Assembly: GCA_022827055.1 (NCBI GenBank)
Contig: JAJDTR010000046.1
Coordinates: 16,646 to 80,645 of the forward strand
DNA length: 64,000 nucleotides
From: Candidatus Poribacteria bacterium
Lineage (GTDB): Bacteria > Poribacteria > WGA-4E > JAJDTR01
Reading direction: 5' to 3'
Under the pieces are notes generated by a model, which did not search any database, was not told the origin of the DNA, and saw only the letters and a list, made by a program, of their open reading frames with translations. Positions 1 through 8,780 of the stretch are shown here, one piece after another. Position numbers and translations under genes: made by a program. Positions within the stretch are counted from its first letter, which is position 1. Each line of letters opens with the position of its first letter.

Positions 1-2
1 TT

Positions 3-824
3 GCCGGGTTCACGGTTTGGTTGCTACCATTGATTTTGCTAACAGGGTGGGACACACTTGTCAAAGCCGCGCAGAGCCAGAGTCAGGGACATTTCTTGGA
101 ATTTGGCGGCACCATTGCCAGCGAAACGAATCTATTGGTACGCGCAACAAGACTCCTTGAAAGCCTCTGGGCGGACGGGTTCGGGCTATATTGGAACGGT
201 CGAAACATTGTGACCGCATGCACGAGCGTTGCTTTAGCCGCAATTCTCGCGGCAAACTGGGGCGAGATACGTAAGATAAAACGATCGGATGTTATGAATG
301 CTTGTTTTATCGGATGCATCGTCTATCTCATCTGGATTTTCTGCTTTCAGAACGTCGTGCACAAGAGTCGTCACGTTTTGCCGTTGGTGCCTTTTCTTGC
401 CTTATTCCTCGCTTTCGCCTGCGCCAGAATCGTTGAGCGTCGGAATCGGATCCTCAAAGCGGCCCTAATCCTCCTTGTTCTCTGCTACGGTTATGTTACA
501 CTTCATTTGGTGATTCAACACAAATCACCAACGGCTATCGCTCAGATACACCAGCACCTAAGTGCCAAACAGAGCGATAAACTGCGAGTGGCGTCCGTGC
601 CGTTGATCTCATATTATCTCGCTTCTCAAGGATTGCAGGCGGTTTATCTCCCGATACGAGATCGGGACGACCTCGCAGCACTGCACGAAAACTTGGATGA
701 CGCATCGGATCTGGTCGTCATCGGTAGCCCGCTTGAAGGTTGCACACCAAAGGCGGAGAAAACCTTTTACCACAACCCCTACGTGAATCGCATGTGGCCC
801 ACCCTGTCCCTGTACGAGTATTAA
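3..824 (+). CDS. GT-C / PMT-like integral membrane protein, C-terminal part
   Basis: The reading frame is open to the left edge, so the true start lies outside the window; about 274 codons are present. At least three hydrophobic segments are visible, including one at the PMT-type motif 'KSRHVLPLVPFLALFLAF', followed by a soluble C-terminal tail of about 100 residues. In GT39/ArnT-like GT-C glycosyltransferases such an R-x-L-P-x-x-P-F-L segment marks a late membrane helix. This suggests a polyprenyl-phosphate-sugar dependent transferase, but the catalytic N-terminal loop is not in view, so the substrate is unknown. An FAD-dependent enzyme follows on the same strand 95 bp downstream. Confidence 0.6.
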   Translation, partial: AGFTVWLLPLILLTGWDTLVKAAQSQSQGHFLEFGGTIASETNLLVRATRLLESLWADGFGLYWNGRNIVTACTSVALAAILAANWGEIRKIKRSDVMNACFIGCIVYLIWIFCFQNVVHKSRHVLPLVPFLALFLAFACARIVERRNRILKAALILLVLCYGYVTLHLVIQHKSPTAIAQIHQHLSAKQSDKLRVASVPLISYYLASQGLQAVYLPIRDRDDLAALHENLDDASDLVVIGSPLEGCTPKAEKTFYHNPYVNRMWPTLSLYEY

Positions 825-919
825 TTGACCCGACTTGCTATTCACTGCGGTAAGTCTGACTTCCCACCCGATTTATCAACTGACGAACTTCCTGATTTCA
901 CCGCGTTCAGGTAAACACA

Positions 920-2293
920 ATGCAATCCATCGAAACCGATATCCAGATTCTGGGCGGAGGTCCCGCAGGGTTGGCGACAGGGTTTTATGCAAAAAAACGC
1001 GGGCTAGATTTCGTTCTTTTTGAAGCCGGTTCGGAAGTAGGCGGGAATTGCCGCACAATACGGCTCGGGGACTTCCTATTCGATACCGGCGCACACCGCT
1101 TCCACGATAAGGATCCCAACGTCACACGCGAGGTCAAACGGCTCCTCGGTTCCGAACTTTTCCATGTTGATGCGCCGAGCTCGATTTTTTTCGAAGATCG
1201 GTTTTTTCATTTTCCGCTGACATTGAGTGATTTGGTAGAAAAACTAGACGCCAAAACGCTGTTCAAAATAGGCTGGGATAAACTACGAGTAGAACGTGGA
1301 AAACCGGTCGATGACTTCGCGACATTCGCGATAAACCGGTACGGAAAAACGTTGGCGAAGCGTTTTTTGCTCAACTATTCTGAAAAACTTTGGGGAGAAC
1401 CGCCGCAAAAGCTATCCGTAGCCGTGTCGGGGGGACGGTTAAAAGGGCTAAATCTTAAAAACCTAATTCGGAGTACGCTGGTGGGCAATGCGCCTGCTCA
1501 GAGCCACTTGGATGGTTCATTCCTTTATCCCAAATACGGCATCGGAATGATTCCTGACAAGCTGGGTGAATTCATAGGCTATGAGCGAATCCACAACAAG
1601 AGCAGGGTTAGCCGACTGGTTCACAAAGCCGGGAAAATCGAGCGTGTCATACTCAATAGCGGAGAGATTGAGATTTGCGCTCACACCGTTATTAACACAC
1701 TGCCACTCCCGTTGACGCTGAAAATACTGGACCCGCCCCCACCCCCGGAATTAATCGCCGCGGCCTCTGAAATCAAATACAGACATATGGTTCTTAGCGT
1801 GTTCTGCTTGAACCAAAACTCCTTTTCGCCCAACGCCTCACTCTATTTCCCAAGTGATGCGTTTCCCTTTACACGGCTTTACGAGCCGAAAAACCGAAGC
1901 CGTTACATGGCGCCCGAAGGACAAACGGCAATTGTACTCGAACTGCCGTGTTCCACCGAGGACGCTGCCTGGAATATGTCCGACGAAGCGCTTCGATTGG
2001 AAGTGTGGGACGCATTATGCCGAGTAAAACCGATAAGAAGGGAAGACGTAATCCATTTTCTGACGTACAGATTGCCATTCGCTTATCCGGTGCTAACGGT
2101 CGGATTTGAGGAGAACGTATCATCCCTAATCGACTACTTGGCTACCTTTGGGAATATGCATCTCACGGGAAGAAGCGCACTCCACCGTTACCTTCATCTG
2201 CACGATCTGTTAAGATCAGGACAAACACTCGTGGAACAAATCGCGGGTTTGCGCACGCCAGACACCACGGCGTTTCACAACAGACGGGGCTAG
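920..2293 (+). CDS. FAD-dependent amine-oxidase-like oxidoreductase (protoporphyrinogen oxidase / UDP-galactopyranose mutase-like)
   Basis: This is a 457-residue protein with an N-terminal dinucleotide fold: GGGPAGLAT at residues 12-20, an acidic residue at the end of strand 2 (E35) and GGNCRT at 41-46. 'FDTGAHRFHD' (about 54-63) is typical of the NAD(P)-binding-8/amine oxidase group that includes protoporphyrinogen oxidase and UDP-galactopyranose mutase relatives. The exact substrate cannot be fixed from the sequence. The neighbouring GT-C-like membrane protein makes a role in glycan or nucleotide-sugar metabolism plausible. The start is the ATG at 920, with only a weak purine-rich stretch upstream. 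Length and motif order are normal for the family. Confidence 0.75.
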   Translation: MQSIETDIQILGGGPAGLATGFYAKKRGLDFVLFEAGSEVGGNCRTIRLGDFLFDTGAHRFHDKDPNVTREVKRLLGSELFHVDAPSSIFFEDRFFHFPLTLSDLVEKLDAKTLFKIGWDKLRVERGKPVDDFATFAINRYGKTLAKRFLLNYSEKLWGEPPQKLSVAVSGGRLKGLNLKNLIRSTLVGNAPAQSHLDGSFLYPKYGIGMIPDKLGEFIGYERIHNKSRVSRLVHKAGKIERVILNSGEIEICAHTVINTLPLPLTLKILDPPPPPELIAAASEIKYRHMVLSVFCLNQNSFSPNASLYFPSDAFPFTRLYEPKNRSRYMAPEGQTAIVLELPCSTEDAAWNMSDEALRLEVWDALCRVKPIRREDVIHFLTYRLPFAYPVLTVGFEENVSSLIDYLATFGNMHLTGRSALHRYLHLHDLLRSGQTLVEQIAGLRTPDTTAFHNRRG

Positions 2294-2432
2294 ACTTGAG
2301 TCCGTGCGGTTCGTCCGTTGATTCCAAAGGCGAAACGGAATACCATGCCAAATAATCCCGCCTGTTTCGTCTCCTAATCTCAATTTTAAACTGGGTTTAG
2401 AGGTTTATCCCCGACAAAATTCAAAAAGAGTA

Positions 2433-2461
2433 TTTACCTATCAAGAAAATTCTGCTAAAAT
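2433..2461 (+). promoter_or_regulatory. candidate sigma70-type promoter upstream of TonB receptor
   Basis: TTTACC (2433-2438) and TAAAAT (2456-2461) are separated by 17 bp, matching 4 of 6 and 5 of 6 consensus bases. The site is in the 346 bp gene-free stretch 2294-2639, about 180 bp before the receptor start. Nothing else obvious is seen in that stretch. Promoter consensus in this phylum is unverified. Confidence 0.3.
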
Positions 2462-2639
2462 CTTGGGTGATGCGAATCATTGTGAGCTTCCCCTACCGGG
2501 ATAGTGAGACGAAATCGCTGTAATTTCGTAACCTTTTCCATAGTTTTTGGATACTGTTCCTTGGTGTTCCTTGGAACATTACACAATCTCCGAAACGAAT
2601 TGTCCTTCTCCTAACTCTTGATTTTCAGGGGAGAAACGC

Positions 2640-5600
2640 ATGAAAAAAACAACCCCCTACTCTTGGATACTTACAATCTGCCTCGCCGTACTTCTGTTTG
2701 AAGTACACTCAGGCTACCGCACTGCCTCCGCCGCCATCACCGGAAAGGTTTCAGGTGTCGTTACATCTGAAGCAACCCGAACCCCCTTGGCGAATGCCAA
2801 AATAATCGTCGTTGGAACAAGTGACACCGCGACGACCAACCAGAGTGGATATTATGTTATCGCCAATATCGCGCCGGGAACCTACAATCTAAAGGTTGAA
2901 CGAGCGGGTTACAGCTCGCAGATGGTCACGGACGCCAAGGTAAATGCCGGGCTGACCACAACCCTAGACTTTGCTCTGGGCACTACCGACGTTGTCACGC
3001 TCGAAGAAATCATCGTAACCGCCGCCAAACCGCTGATTAAGCGCGACGTCACCCAGTCAACGCGAATTATTGAAGCGGATGAGATTGCCGCCATGCCCCG
3101 CGACACCGTGAATGGGATCCTTCAACTTCAGGCGGGCGTCGCACAACTCAATTCCACCGGTACGCTCCACGTAAGAGGCGGACGTTCCATGGAGGTCAAG
3201 TATCTCATTGACGGTATCCCGGTGAACGATCCCATCGGCAGAGGTCTGGGGGTGAACATCAGCACGAATTCGCTTGAACAGATGGAAGTCATCACCGGGG
3301 GATTCAACGCCGAACACGGTGATGCACAGTCCGGTGTGATAAACCTCATTACGAAATCGGGAGGGCAGAACTTCTCCGGCAGATTTAGGTACCGCGTGGG
3401 ACAGTGGGGCACGCACCACGGCGACCCCGTATACGGTCCCTGGCTGGACCCCGACAACGGCTTCCGTCCGGTGGCATTGGAACCCTTCAGGGGAATCTTC
3501 CTCGGTAGACCTTACGATTATCAGACGCCGTACCGCGGTCAGAGTGTCACGGTTGAGGAATTGGCAGAACGCGAAGGTGATGCTCAAGTCATTTTCGAGG
3601 AGATTGTTCCGGGCGTCTTTGCCGACAGGACGGAAAACCCCCTTCTCGCCGTCATTGATTCGGAGACTGGCGAGCCCAAGCTGAATCCTGATACGGGCGA
3701 AGTCATTACTACCCCCCAACCCTATCGCGACACCGATGGCACCCTCATCGACTACGAAAAGAAACAAGTAACCCTATTGGACGGGTACATCGTGGATTTG
3801 AACCAGTACAGCGGGCTTTTCAACGATACCAAGAATTACGACCTGCGTCCAAGCCATATCGGGGAATTTGCGCTCAGCGGGCCGCTCTGGGGCAATCGAC
3901 TGACATTCTCCACAGCCAGCCAGTTGCGGCAAGATGAAAGCTACCTTCCGAATGCCAACGGAGAGGGATACACATTCCAAGGCAAACTCAAGTTTGAAGT
4001 GACGCCTGACATCAGACTCACTGCAAGCGGGCTATTCGATCAGCGCGAAACCGTCCCCTACGGCGGCAGGCTTCGCTTTTTGCCCAGCGCGATTCCGATG
4101 GCGAACAGAGATGCGCGGAGTTTGTCCATGCAACTCTCGCATAATATCAACTCGGGCACCTTTTACACCCTCACGCTCGGACAATTTCATCGCACCTATG
4201 AAAGCGCTCAACCGGATAAACTATGGGATCCCTTGAACAAGACATTTGAAGAAAACGCATGGGACCCGGATTTGTCCTTTGCGCAGAATCAGGAAGAGGG
4301 ACGAATCAGGAACCCGCCCCAGCAGGCGTACAACGATACAAACTATTTCATCGCCGGAGATGAATTTGGATGGACTAATCGAGAGACGACCTCGTCGATG
4401 CTAAAGGCTGATTTCTCCAGCCAAGTGACCTCAAACCACCAGCTCCGCACAGGGATTGAACTTTCGACGCACGAAATCTACAATCTCGGCACGACAAATT
4501 ATGGGAGTTCGAACCTTTACATGGAGTTTTACGACGTACAGCCGAGTTCGGTGAGCCTGTACCTGCAAGACAAAATGGAGTATGAGGGGATGATAGTCAA
4601 TGCCGGGCTGAGATACGAACTTTATAGTCCGGACGGTGTCTCCCCCGCCGACCTGTCAGATCCGCTAGAACTCAACGACGATGGCACTATCAAGTTGGAT
4701 AAAGACACCTATAAAGTCGGTTTGCCCATCATCAAAGAGCCGGTGGAGCCGTCAGTCAAACACATGCTTGCGCCACGCCTCGGTATCTCCTTCCCCATTA
4801 CCGACCGCGCAAAACTACACTTTACCTACGGGCACTACTACCAAATACCTCCCGGCGACGATCTCTATGAAAATCTTAACTTCGACATGCGGGGCGCTAT
4901 CCGCAGAAGAGGGAATCCCAATCTGGAACCGGAGAGAACGGTCGCTTACGAGGTCGGGGTAGCACAGCAATTGACTCGCGACCTGACGGTTGATGTTACC
5001 GGCTTCACCAAGGACATCGACAATCTGGTGAACAGCGTCCACGTCGATATTACGAATGATTACAGCTATTTCATAAACGACATCTATGGTCGTGTCCAAG
5101 GCTTTGAACTCAGCGCCCGCAAATGGCGTCTAGGACACAGCCCGATTTCCGGAATGATTAACTACACCTATTCCGTCGCGAAGGGGAAGGGCTCCAGCCG
5201 GTCCTTGGGTTATCTTACCTACTACCGGCAACAGCCCGAAGTCACGGAGAGCCACCCATTAGCTTGGGACCAACGGCATGTCGTTTCCGGGTCGTTGGAC
5301 ATACAATTGCCGTTTGATGTTGGTATCAACTTGATCGGCAGGTACGGCAGCGGTTTGCCCTACACACCAAATCCGAGCTCACCGGTCAAACCCGATATAA
5401 ATTCAAAACGATACCCGCCAACCCACAACGTGGACATGCTCCTAAGCAAACGGATCCGTATTGGCGAGTTGACATACACCCTCTTTGCAGATGTTCGGAA
5501 TGTGTTCAACACGAAGAATCTGGATGACATAATCGATGCGGTGACATACGACCGTTACGGCATTCCGCTCAACTCAAGGAAGCACTCAAACCCGTTCTCT

Positions 5601-5648
5601 TGGAACAGCCCGCGCTTGATGATGATGGGCGTGAGTTTGGATTTTTAG
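2640..5648 (+). CDS. TonB-dependent receptor with carboxypeptidase-regulatory-like N-terminal domain
   Basis: This 1002-residue outer membrane protein has a signal peptide (residues 1 to about 32, ending near 'TASA'). A CarboxypepD_reg beta-sandwich (about 33-118, 'GKVSGVVTSEATRTPLANAK') and a TonB-box-like 'EEIIVTAAK' come next. A plug domain (about 135-240, 'LHVRGGRSMEVKYLIDGIPV') and a long beta-barrel ending in a terminal Phe ('MMMGVSLDF') complete it. The SD sequence GGGGAGA lies 5-6 nt before the ATG. Proteins of this build import large ligands or act with secretion partners. In related phyla they are often followed by a sorting-domain protein and a PorV/PorQ-like barrel, which here occur only at 10146-14495, after an inserted-looking segment. 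The ligand is unknown. Confidence 0.9.
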   Translation: MKKTTPYSWILTICLAVLLFEVHSGYRTASAAITGKVSGVVTSEATRTPLANAKIIVVGTSDTATTNQSGYYVIANIAPGTYNLKVERAGYSSQMVTDAKVNAGLTTTLDFALGTTDVVTLEEIIVTAAKPLIKRDVTQSTRIIEADEIAAMPRDTVNGILQLQAGVAQLNSTGTLHVRGGRSMEVKYLIDGIPVNDPIGRGLGVNISTNSLEQMEVITGGFNAEHGDAQSGVINLITKSGGQNFSGRFRYRVGQWGTHHGDPVYGPWLDPDNGFRPVALEPFRGIFLGRPYDYQTPYRGQSVTVEELAEREGDAQVIFEEIVPGVFADRTENPLLAVIDSETGEPKLNPDTGEVITTPQPYRDTDGTLIDYEKKQVTLLDGYIVDLNQYSGLFNDTKNYDLRPSHIGEFALSGPLWGNRLTFSTASQLRQDESYLPNANGEGYTFQGKLKFEVTPDIRLTASGLFDQRETVPYGGRLRFLPSAIPMANRDARSLSMQLSHNINSGTFYTLTLGQFHRTYESAQPDKLWDPLNKTFEENAWDPDLSFAQNQEEGRIRNPPQQAYNDTNYFIAGDEFGWTNRETTSSMLKADFSSQVTSNHQLRTGIELSTHEIYNLGTTNYGSSNLYMEFYDVQPSSVSLYLQDKMEYEGMIVNAGLRYELYSPDGVSPADLSDPLELNDDGTIKLDKDTYKVGLPIIKEPVEPSVKHMLAPRLGISFPITDRAKLHFTYGHYYQIPPGDDLYENLNFDMRGAIRRRGNPNLEPERTVAYEVGVAQQLTRDLTVDVTGFTKDIDNLVNSVHVDITNDYSYFINDIYGRVQGFELSARKWRLGHSPISGMINYTYSVAKGKGSSRSLGYLTYYRQQPEVTESHPLAWDQRHVVSGSLDIQLPFDVGINLIGRYGSGLPYTPNPSSPVKPDINSKRYPPTHNVDMLLSKRIRIGELTYTLFADVRNVFNTKNLDDIIDAVTYDRYGIPLNSRKHSNPFSWNSPRLMMMGVSLDF

Positions 5649-5657
5649 GAAGAGATT

Positions 5658-6098
5658 ATGATCTGGAATCCCGAACAAATCAGGGTTGATTTTCTTAGGG
5701 TTGCTAGGACAGCAGGAACCGAGATTCAACCTGATGACATTGACATTGAAACGCTGGAGATGCCACACAGGCCGATGCCCTTGCCGGCAGGGAAAATTGC
5801 GGTATTTGTCTTCTCCGATACGGATAGAGTACTGACGGTGAGTATGACCGGCCCGAACTCTAACCCCCGGTATCAGTATCAGCATTACAGCGTAAAAGGG
5901 GCACCCAGCACTTTGGCGCGATCGTTGCGGGAAGATTCCTACATGGTGCAAAGACATCGCCTGAATGACGATAACGTGGGCGACTGGATTAAAAGGCGCA
6001 CGGATCGGGTAAACTTTCTTCTTGATGAGTCTTACTACGGTCGTACACTCGATCGGTTGAAGGATTTCGTCCTAGATCGGTTGCGGCCGGTCTACTAA
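5658..6098 (+). CDS. GIY-YIG-like family protein, apparently catalytically degenerate
   Basis: This 146-residue protein starts 9 bp after the receptor with a good SD (AGGAAGAG). Residues about 44-90 and 105-146 resemble a GIY-YIG subfamily that I recall as having the pattern 'lKVGKxGPkSxaRYxsQHY...STLAkSLl...NvGeWIk...RiNfLLd...LLEaFL'. The present protein keeps 'GPNSNPRYQYQHY' (about 65-77), 'STLARSL' and 'NVGDWIKRRTDRVNFLLD'. The GK that normally precedes the GP is replaced by SM, and the catalytic Glu position near the C-terminus reads Lys (K135). If the alignment is right, nuclease activity is likely lost. The assignment comes from motif recall, not a search. It may be co-transcribed with the receptor or be the first gene of the accessory island. 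Confidence 0.5.
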   Translation: MIWNPEQIRVDFLRVARTAGTEIQPDDIDIETLEMPHRPMPLPAGKIAVFVFSDTDRVLTVSMTGPNSNPRYQYQHYSVKGAPSTLARSLREDSYMVQRHRLNDDNVGDWIKRRTDRVNFLLDESYYGRTLDRLKDFVLDRLRPVY

Positions 6099-6270
6099 GG
6101 TGAGAATCGGTCATAAAGGGAGACAGTGATACTTGATGAATCAGGGGCAATACACAAACCGCGTATGCTTCGGGAAAAGGCAAGAATTTATTTCAATAGC
6201 GGAATTGTTGCGGTGCGGATTTAATGGATGACCAGTAGCATTAACTGCATTATAGGGTAAATGATTCTAA

Positions 6271-6984
6271 ATGAAGCAAGCCAAACAGTCTGATATCACC
6301 GCTTTAACGGCAAAGTTGAAACAGATTGCGCCGCATGTTACCAGATCCAATGATCCGGAGTGGTCATATCCTCCTGCTGTTAAAGTCATTGACTGCGTCC
6401 TTTCGCTCAATAGACCGTACGACAAGTTCGTGGTTCCTCGACTGAAGGTATTCATGGATCGGCATCCTGAAATACGCCGCGTCACACAATTATCCGATTT
6501 TATGGCTGACTATTCAACACCGCATGAGTTCGTGGTTAAGGAACTGAATTACAATCATGAAGATCGCGCAAGGATTCTTCAATCCGTCGTGACCTTCGTT
6601 CTTTCGGTTGTTAAACAATCACCAACAGCCCGTGAAGAAGATACGCTCAAACAGTGGGCAATGTGCGCCAAGCCTGGGGATTTCCAAACATTGAAAATTA
6701 AAGGTTTTGCACTTGCTAGTTTTCAGTATCTCCGTAAATTTTTCGGTGCAGATACCGCGATTCCTACGGTGCACATTCGTGACTTTATATCCGAAGTTTT
6801 GGGCCGAAAAGTGTCGGACCTTACCGCATTGGTCCTTCTAGAAGCAGCGTCGAAACGTGCCTGCCTCTCCGTGCGAGATGTTGACACGTATATTTGGAGA
6901 AGTCGAGCGCGGGAGGACACATCTAAAGTGTCAATGCATGAAGAAAAAGGATGTCATGAAAATAGCAGACACTATGGTACCTGA
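6271..6984 (+). CDS. HhH-GPD-like (endonuclease III superfamily-like) hypothetical protein
   Basis: This is a 237-residue, mostly helical protein. The segment 'LKIKGFALASFQYLRKFF' followed by 'IPTVHIRDFISEVLG' has the layout of the helix-hairpin-helix plus (D/T)-x-H segment of DNA glycosylases of the endonuclease III type ('PGVGxKTAxxxL...xVDTHVxRv'). The hairpin glycines are only partly kept, and no Fe-S cysteine cluster is visible. A fold relationship is therefore likelier than a proven enzyme activity. Similar uncharacterised proteins appear to be widespread. Its last 29 bases overlap the next small gene, and a PD-(D/E)XK-like gene follows, suggesting a co-translated cassette. The upstream region 6099-6270 has no recognisable gene. 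Confidence 0.5.
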   Translation: MKQAKQSDITALTAKLKQIAPHVTRSNDPEWSYPPAVKVIDCVLSLNRPYDKFVVPRLKVFMDRHPEIRRVTQLSDFMADYSTPHEFVVKELNYNHEDRARILQSVVTFVLSVVKQSPTAREEDTLKQWAMCAKPGDFQTLKIKGFALASFQYLRKFFGADTAIPTVHIRDFISEVLGRKVSDLTALVLLEAASKRACLSVRDVDTYIWRSRAREDTSKVSMHEEKGCHENSRHYGT

Positions 6985-7195
6985 CGACGAATTGCGTTCT
7001 GACTATGATGAAAAACTGCTGAAGGACGTGATTCGTGGGAAATATGCAGAGCGATATGCGGCGGGTACGAATATTGTGCGTCTCGAGCCAGATGTTGGTG
7101 CCGCTTTTCCCAACGAAGAAGCAGTTAATGAAGTTTTACGATTCGTGTTGAAGCTAATGGAGGACACAAGACATCTAGGCCGCCATCGTGGTTGA
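6956..7195 (+). CDS. small antitoxin-like conserved protein
   Basis: This 79-residue protein has the pattern 'LRSDYDEKLLKDVIRGKYAE' and 'GTNIVRLEPDVGAAFPNEEA' followed by a short C-terminal helix. I recognise this as a common small-protein family in cyanobacteria and poorly studied phyla, often beside toxin- or nuclease-like genes; its function is not established. I chose the ATG at 6956 because AAAAGGA lies just upstream; an in-frame ATG at 6938 lacks an SD, and the longer frame from 6857 is unlikely. It overlaps the end of the HhH-like gene by 29 nt, and the next open frame begins inside its stop region, so translational coupling is likely. Confidence 0.65.
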   Translation: MKIADTMVPDDELRSDYDEKLLKDVIRGKYAERYAAGTNIVRLEPDVGAAFPNEEAVNEVLRFVLKLMEDTRHLGRHRG

Positions 7196-7298
7196 TGGCG
7201 AGTTTTTGGTGCGTCAATCTCGTTTTGAGAAACTTCCAGCGTGCTCGTTCGACTCATCGAGCAACCGAGCCTTTTCGTTTGTTTCCAAGAGGGTCAAA

Positions 7299-7847
7299 GT
7301 GCTAAATGTAGGCGAACAATTTGTGTCTTCGTACTTGCGATATATCCGGCATTGTGATTTCATCCAAACAAATCTATACACCATTGAATCCCAAGGCGAA
7401 ATAGATGTAGTTGGGCTAAACTTGGCGGAACAGCGAGTTTACGTTTGTGAGGTAGCCATTCATCTAACAACAGGGCTTCAATATGTCAAAGACAAGCGGC
7501 CTAATAATGTTCGGAAACTCACGGATAAATTTTCCAAAGACATTGAATACGTAAGAAACTACTTGAATCAGTATGAACCGCACTTTATGCTGTGGAGTCC
7601 GATAGTTAAAGACACAAAAGGAAAGCCAGAATACAATCAGATTGGACATCTCAACGCCATTAAGGCAAATATCAAGGCACAGTATGGCATAGAACTTGAG
7701 TGCATAGTTAATGAAAAGTTTCGTGAGTGTCTCGAGGAACTAAGAAGATACGCAAGAGAACAAAAACCTGAACTCCAATGCCCACTGATGCGTCTGATGC
7801 AAATAGAAGAACATCTAAGCAAACACATAGCAAAATCAATCATGTAG
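7299..7847 (+). CDS. PD-(D/E)XK nuclease-like hypothetical protein
   Basis: The open frame runs from a GTG at 7188, but the better start is GTG 7299, preceded by AAGAGGG, giving 182 residues from 'LNVGEQFVSSYLRYI'. A core 'GEIDVVGL' - turn - 'VYVCEVAIHL' is the beta-hairpin arrangement of the restriction-endonuclease-like fold (E-x-D ... E-x-x). The expected Lys of ExK is not obvious ('EVAIH'), so activity is uncertain. A helical C-terminal half follows ('KLTDKFSKDIEYVRNYL'). Together with the preceding HhH-like and antitoxin-like genes it forms a compact three-gene unit. Its stop codon TAG lies inside the left end of a dispersed repeat (from 7844), so the natural C-terminus may have been altered by that repeat. 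Confidence 0.5.
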   Translation: MLNVGEQFVSSYLRYIRHCDFIQTNLYTIESQGEIDVVGLNLAEQRVYVCEVAIHLTTGLQYVKDKRPNNVRKLTDKFSKDIEYVRNYLNQYEPHFMLWSPIVKDTKGKPEYNQIGHLNAIKANIKAQYGIELECIVNEKFRECLEELRRYAREQKPELQCPLMRLMQIEEHLSKHIAKSIM

Positions 7848-8071
7848 GTTAGGTTGAACGGGAAAAAGCATAGTTTATCAATACAAAACAATTATAGTGC
7901 TGCTGCTTTTCAAGTGGGCTGCCGTGTGAAACCCAACATCGAAGCGAACCGGTGAGCATGTTATGGAGTGTTGGGTTTCACTCCAATCTCGGAGTCTTCA
8001 AGCAAGATCGCTATGCGATAGAATCAGCCCGCAGGTGCGTACTTTTTCATTTTTCGTTCAACCCAACCTAC
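7844..8071 (+). repeat. 228-bp palindromic repeat element (MITE/REP-like), full-length copy
   Basis: The outer ends are inverted: GTAGGTTAGGTTGAACG at 7844-7860 and CGTTCAACCCAACCTAC at 8055-8071, differing at one base pair. A second, inner inverted pair is present: GTGAAACCCAACA near 7926-7938 and TGTTGGGTTTCAC at 7970-7982. Shortened copies occur at 27277-27380 and 62661-62689. No coding sequence is visible in it. It fills most of the gap 7848-8158. Confidence 0.8.
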
Positions 8072-8158
8072 GGACGGCAGACAAAGGGCGCATAGCGTCT
8101 CCCATGCTGTATTTGTACAAACTTGATTGTTAGTTTTGATTTTCCGGAGCCATAAAAT

Positions 8159-8767
8159 ATGGTATTTGATTACTTCACCACGCTGTTTCCAATTCTTACT
8201 GGGGTATTCGGAATCTTTTTTCTGGTAATCGGACTGAAAGGGCTCTTGACCAAGCGGCCCTTTTTAATCTCAAATCGCTGGATGCTCGTGATGATGTTCG
8301 TATTTTTCGTACCGATGGGGCTTTCTTCCTTAACGATTTTGGATGTCAATCCCATTACTTGGGTAGTCCCCTTGTTATACGTGGTGCTGCTCGCAATGAT
8401 GTGTTACCAACTGAAAGGCTATGTAGCATTCGCTATCACAGATACATCCTTTCGCGAGGCACTGGTCGCGGCACTCCAGAAGCTAGAGTTACCTTTTGAA
8501 GAAAGTCTTTCCGCAGTTCGTCTCACGTCGGTCAATGCCGATCTGCAAGTAGCTATCCAATCCTGGATGGGAACGGGCACCGTCAAGGTCAAACAGCGGG
8601 CGCACCGTTCCGTGCTGGAAGAGATTGTCGATGCGATGAACGAGTATTTCCGCACATCTTCCGTGTCTACGAATATGATTACCTGTGTTTTCTTGGTAGT
8701 CATGGGAGCGGCATTTCCTATCGTCGGAATTAGCATGTTCTTCCTTTTGAAGCCTTTTAATCTCTAG
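8159..8767 (+). CDS. integral membrane protein of unknown function, paralogue 1
   Basis: This 202-residue protein has hydrophobic segments near residues 8-30, 40-58, 64-84 and 173-198. A soluble middle domain contains 'TDTSFREALVAALQKL', 'RLTSVNADLQVAIQSWMGTG' and 'VKVKQRAHRSVLEEIV'. GGAG lies 10 nt before the ATG. It is followed 13 bp later by a close paralogue, so the pair arose by tandem duplication. I recognise no named family. The conserved middle domain flanked by membrane helices would face the cytoplasm or periplasm and may bind a partner. Confidence 0.7.
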   Translation: MVFDYFTTLFPILTGVFGIFFLVIGLKGLLTKRPFLISNRWMLVMMFVFFVPMGLSSLTILDVNPITWVVPLLYVVLLAMMCYQLKGYVAFAITDTSFREALVAALQKLELPFEESLSAVRLTSVNADLQVAIQSWMGTGTVKVKQRAHRSVLEEIVDAMNEYFRTSSVSTNMITCVFLVVMGAAFPIVGISMFFLLKPFNL

Positions 8768-8780
8768 GAGACATAAGCAC

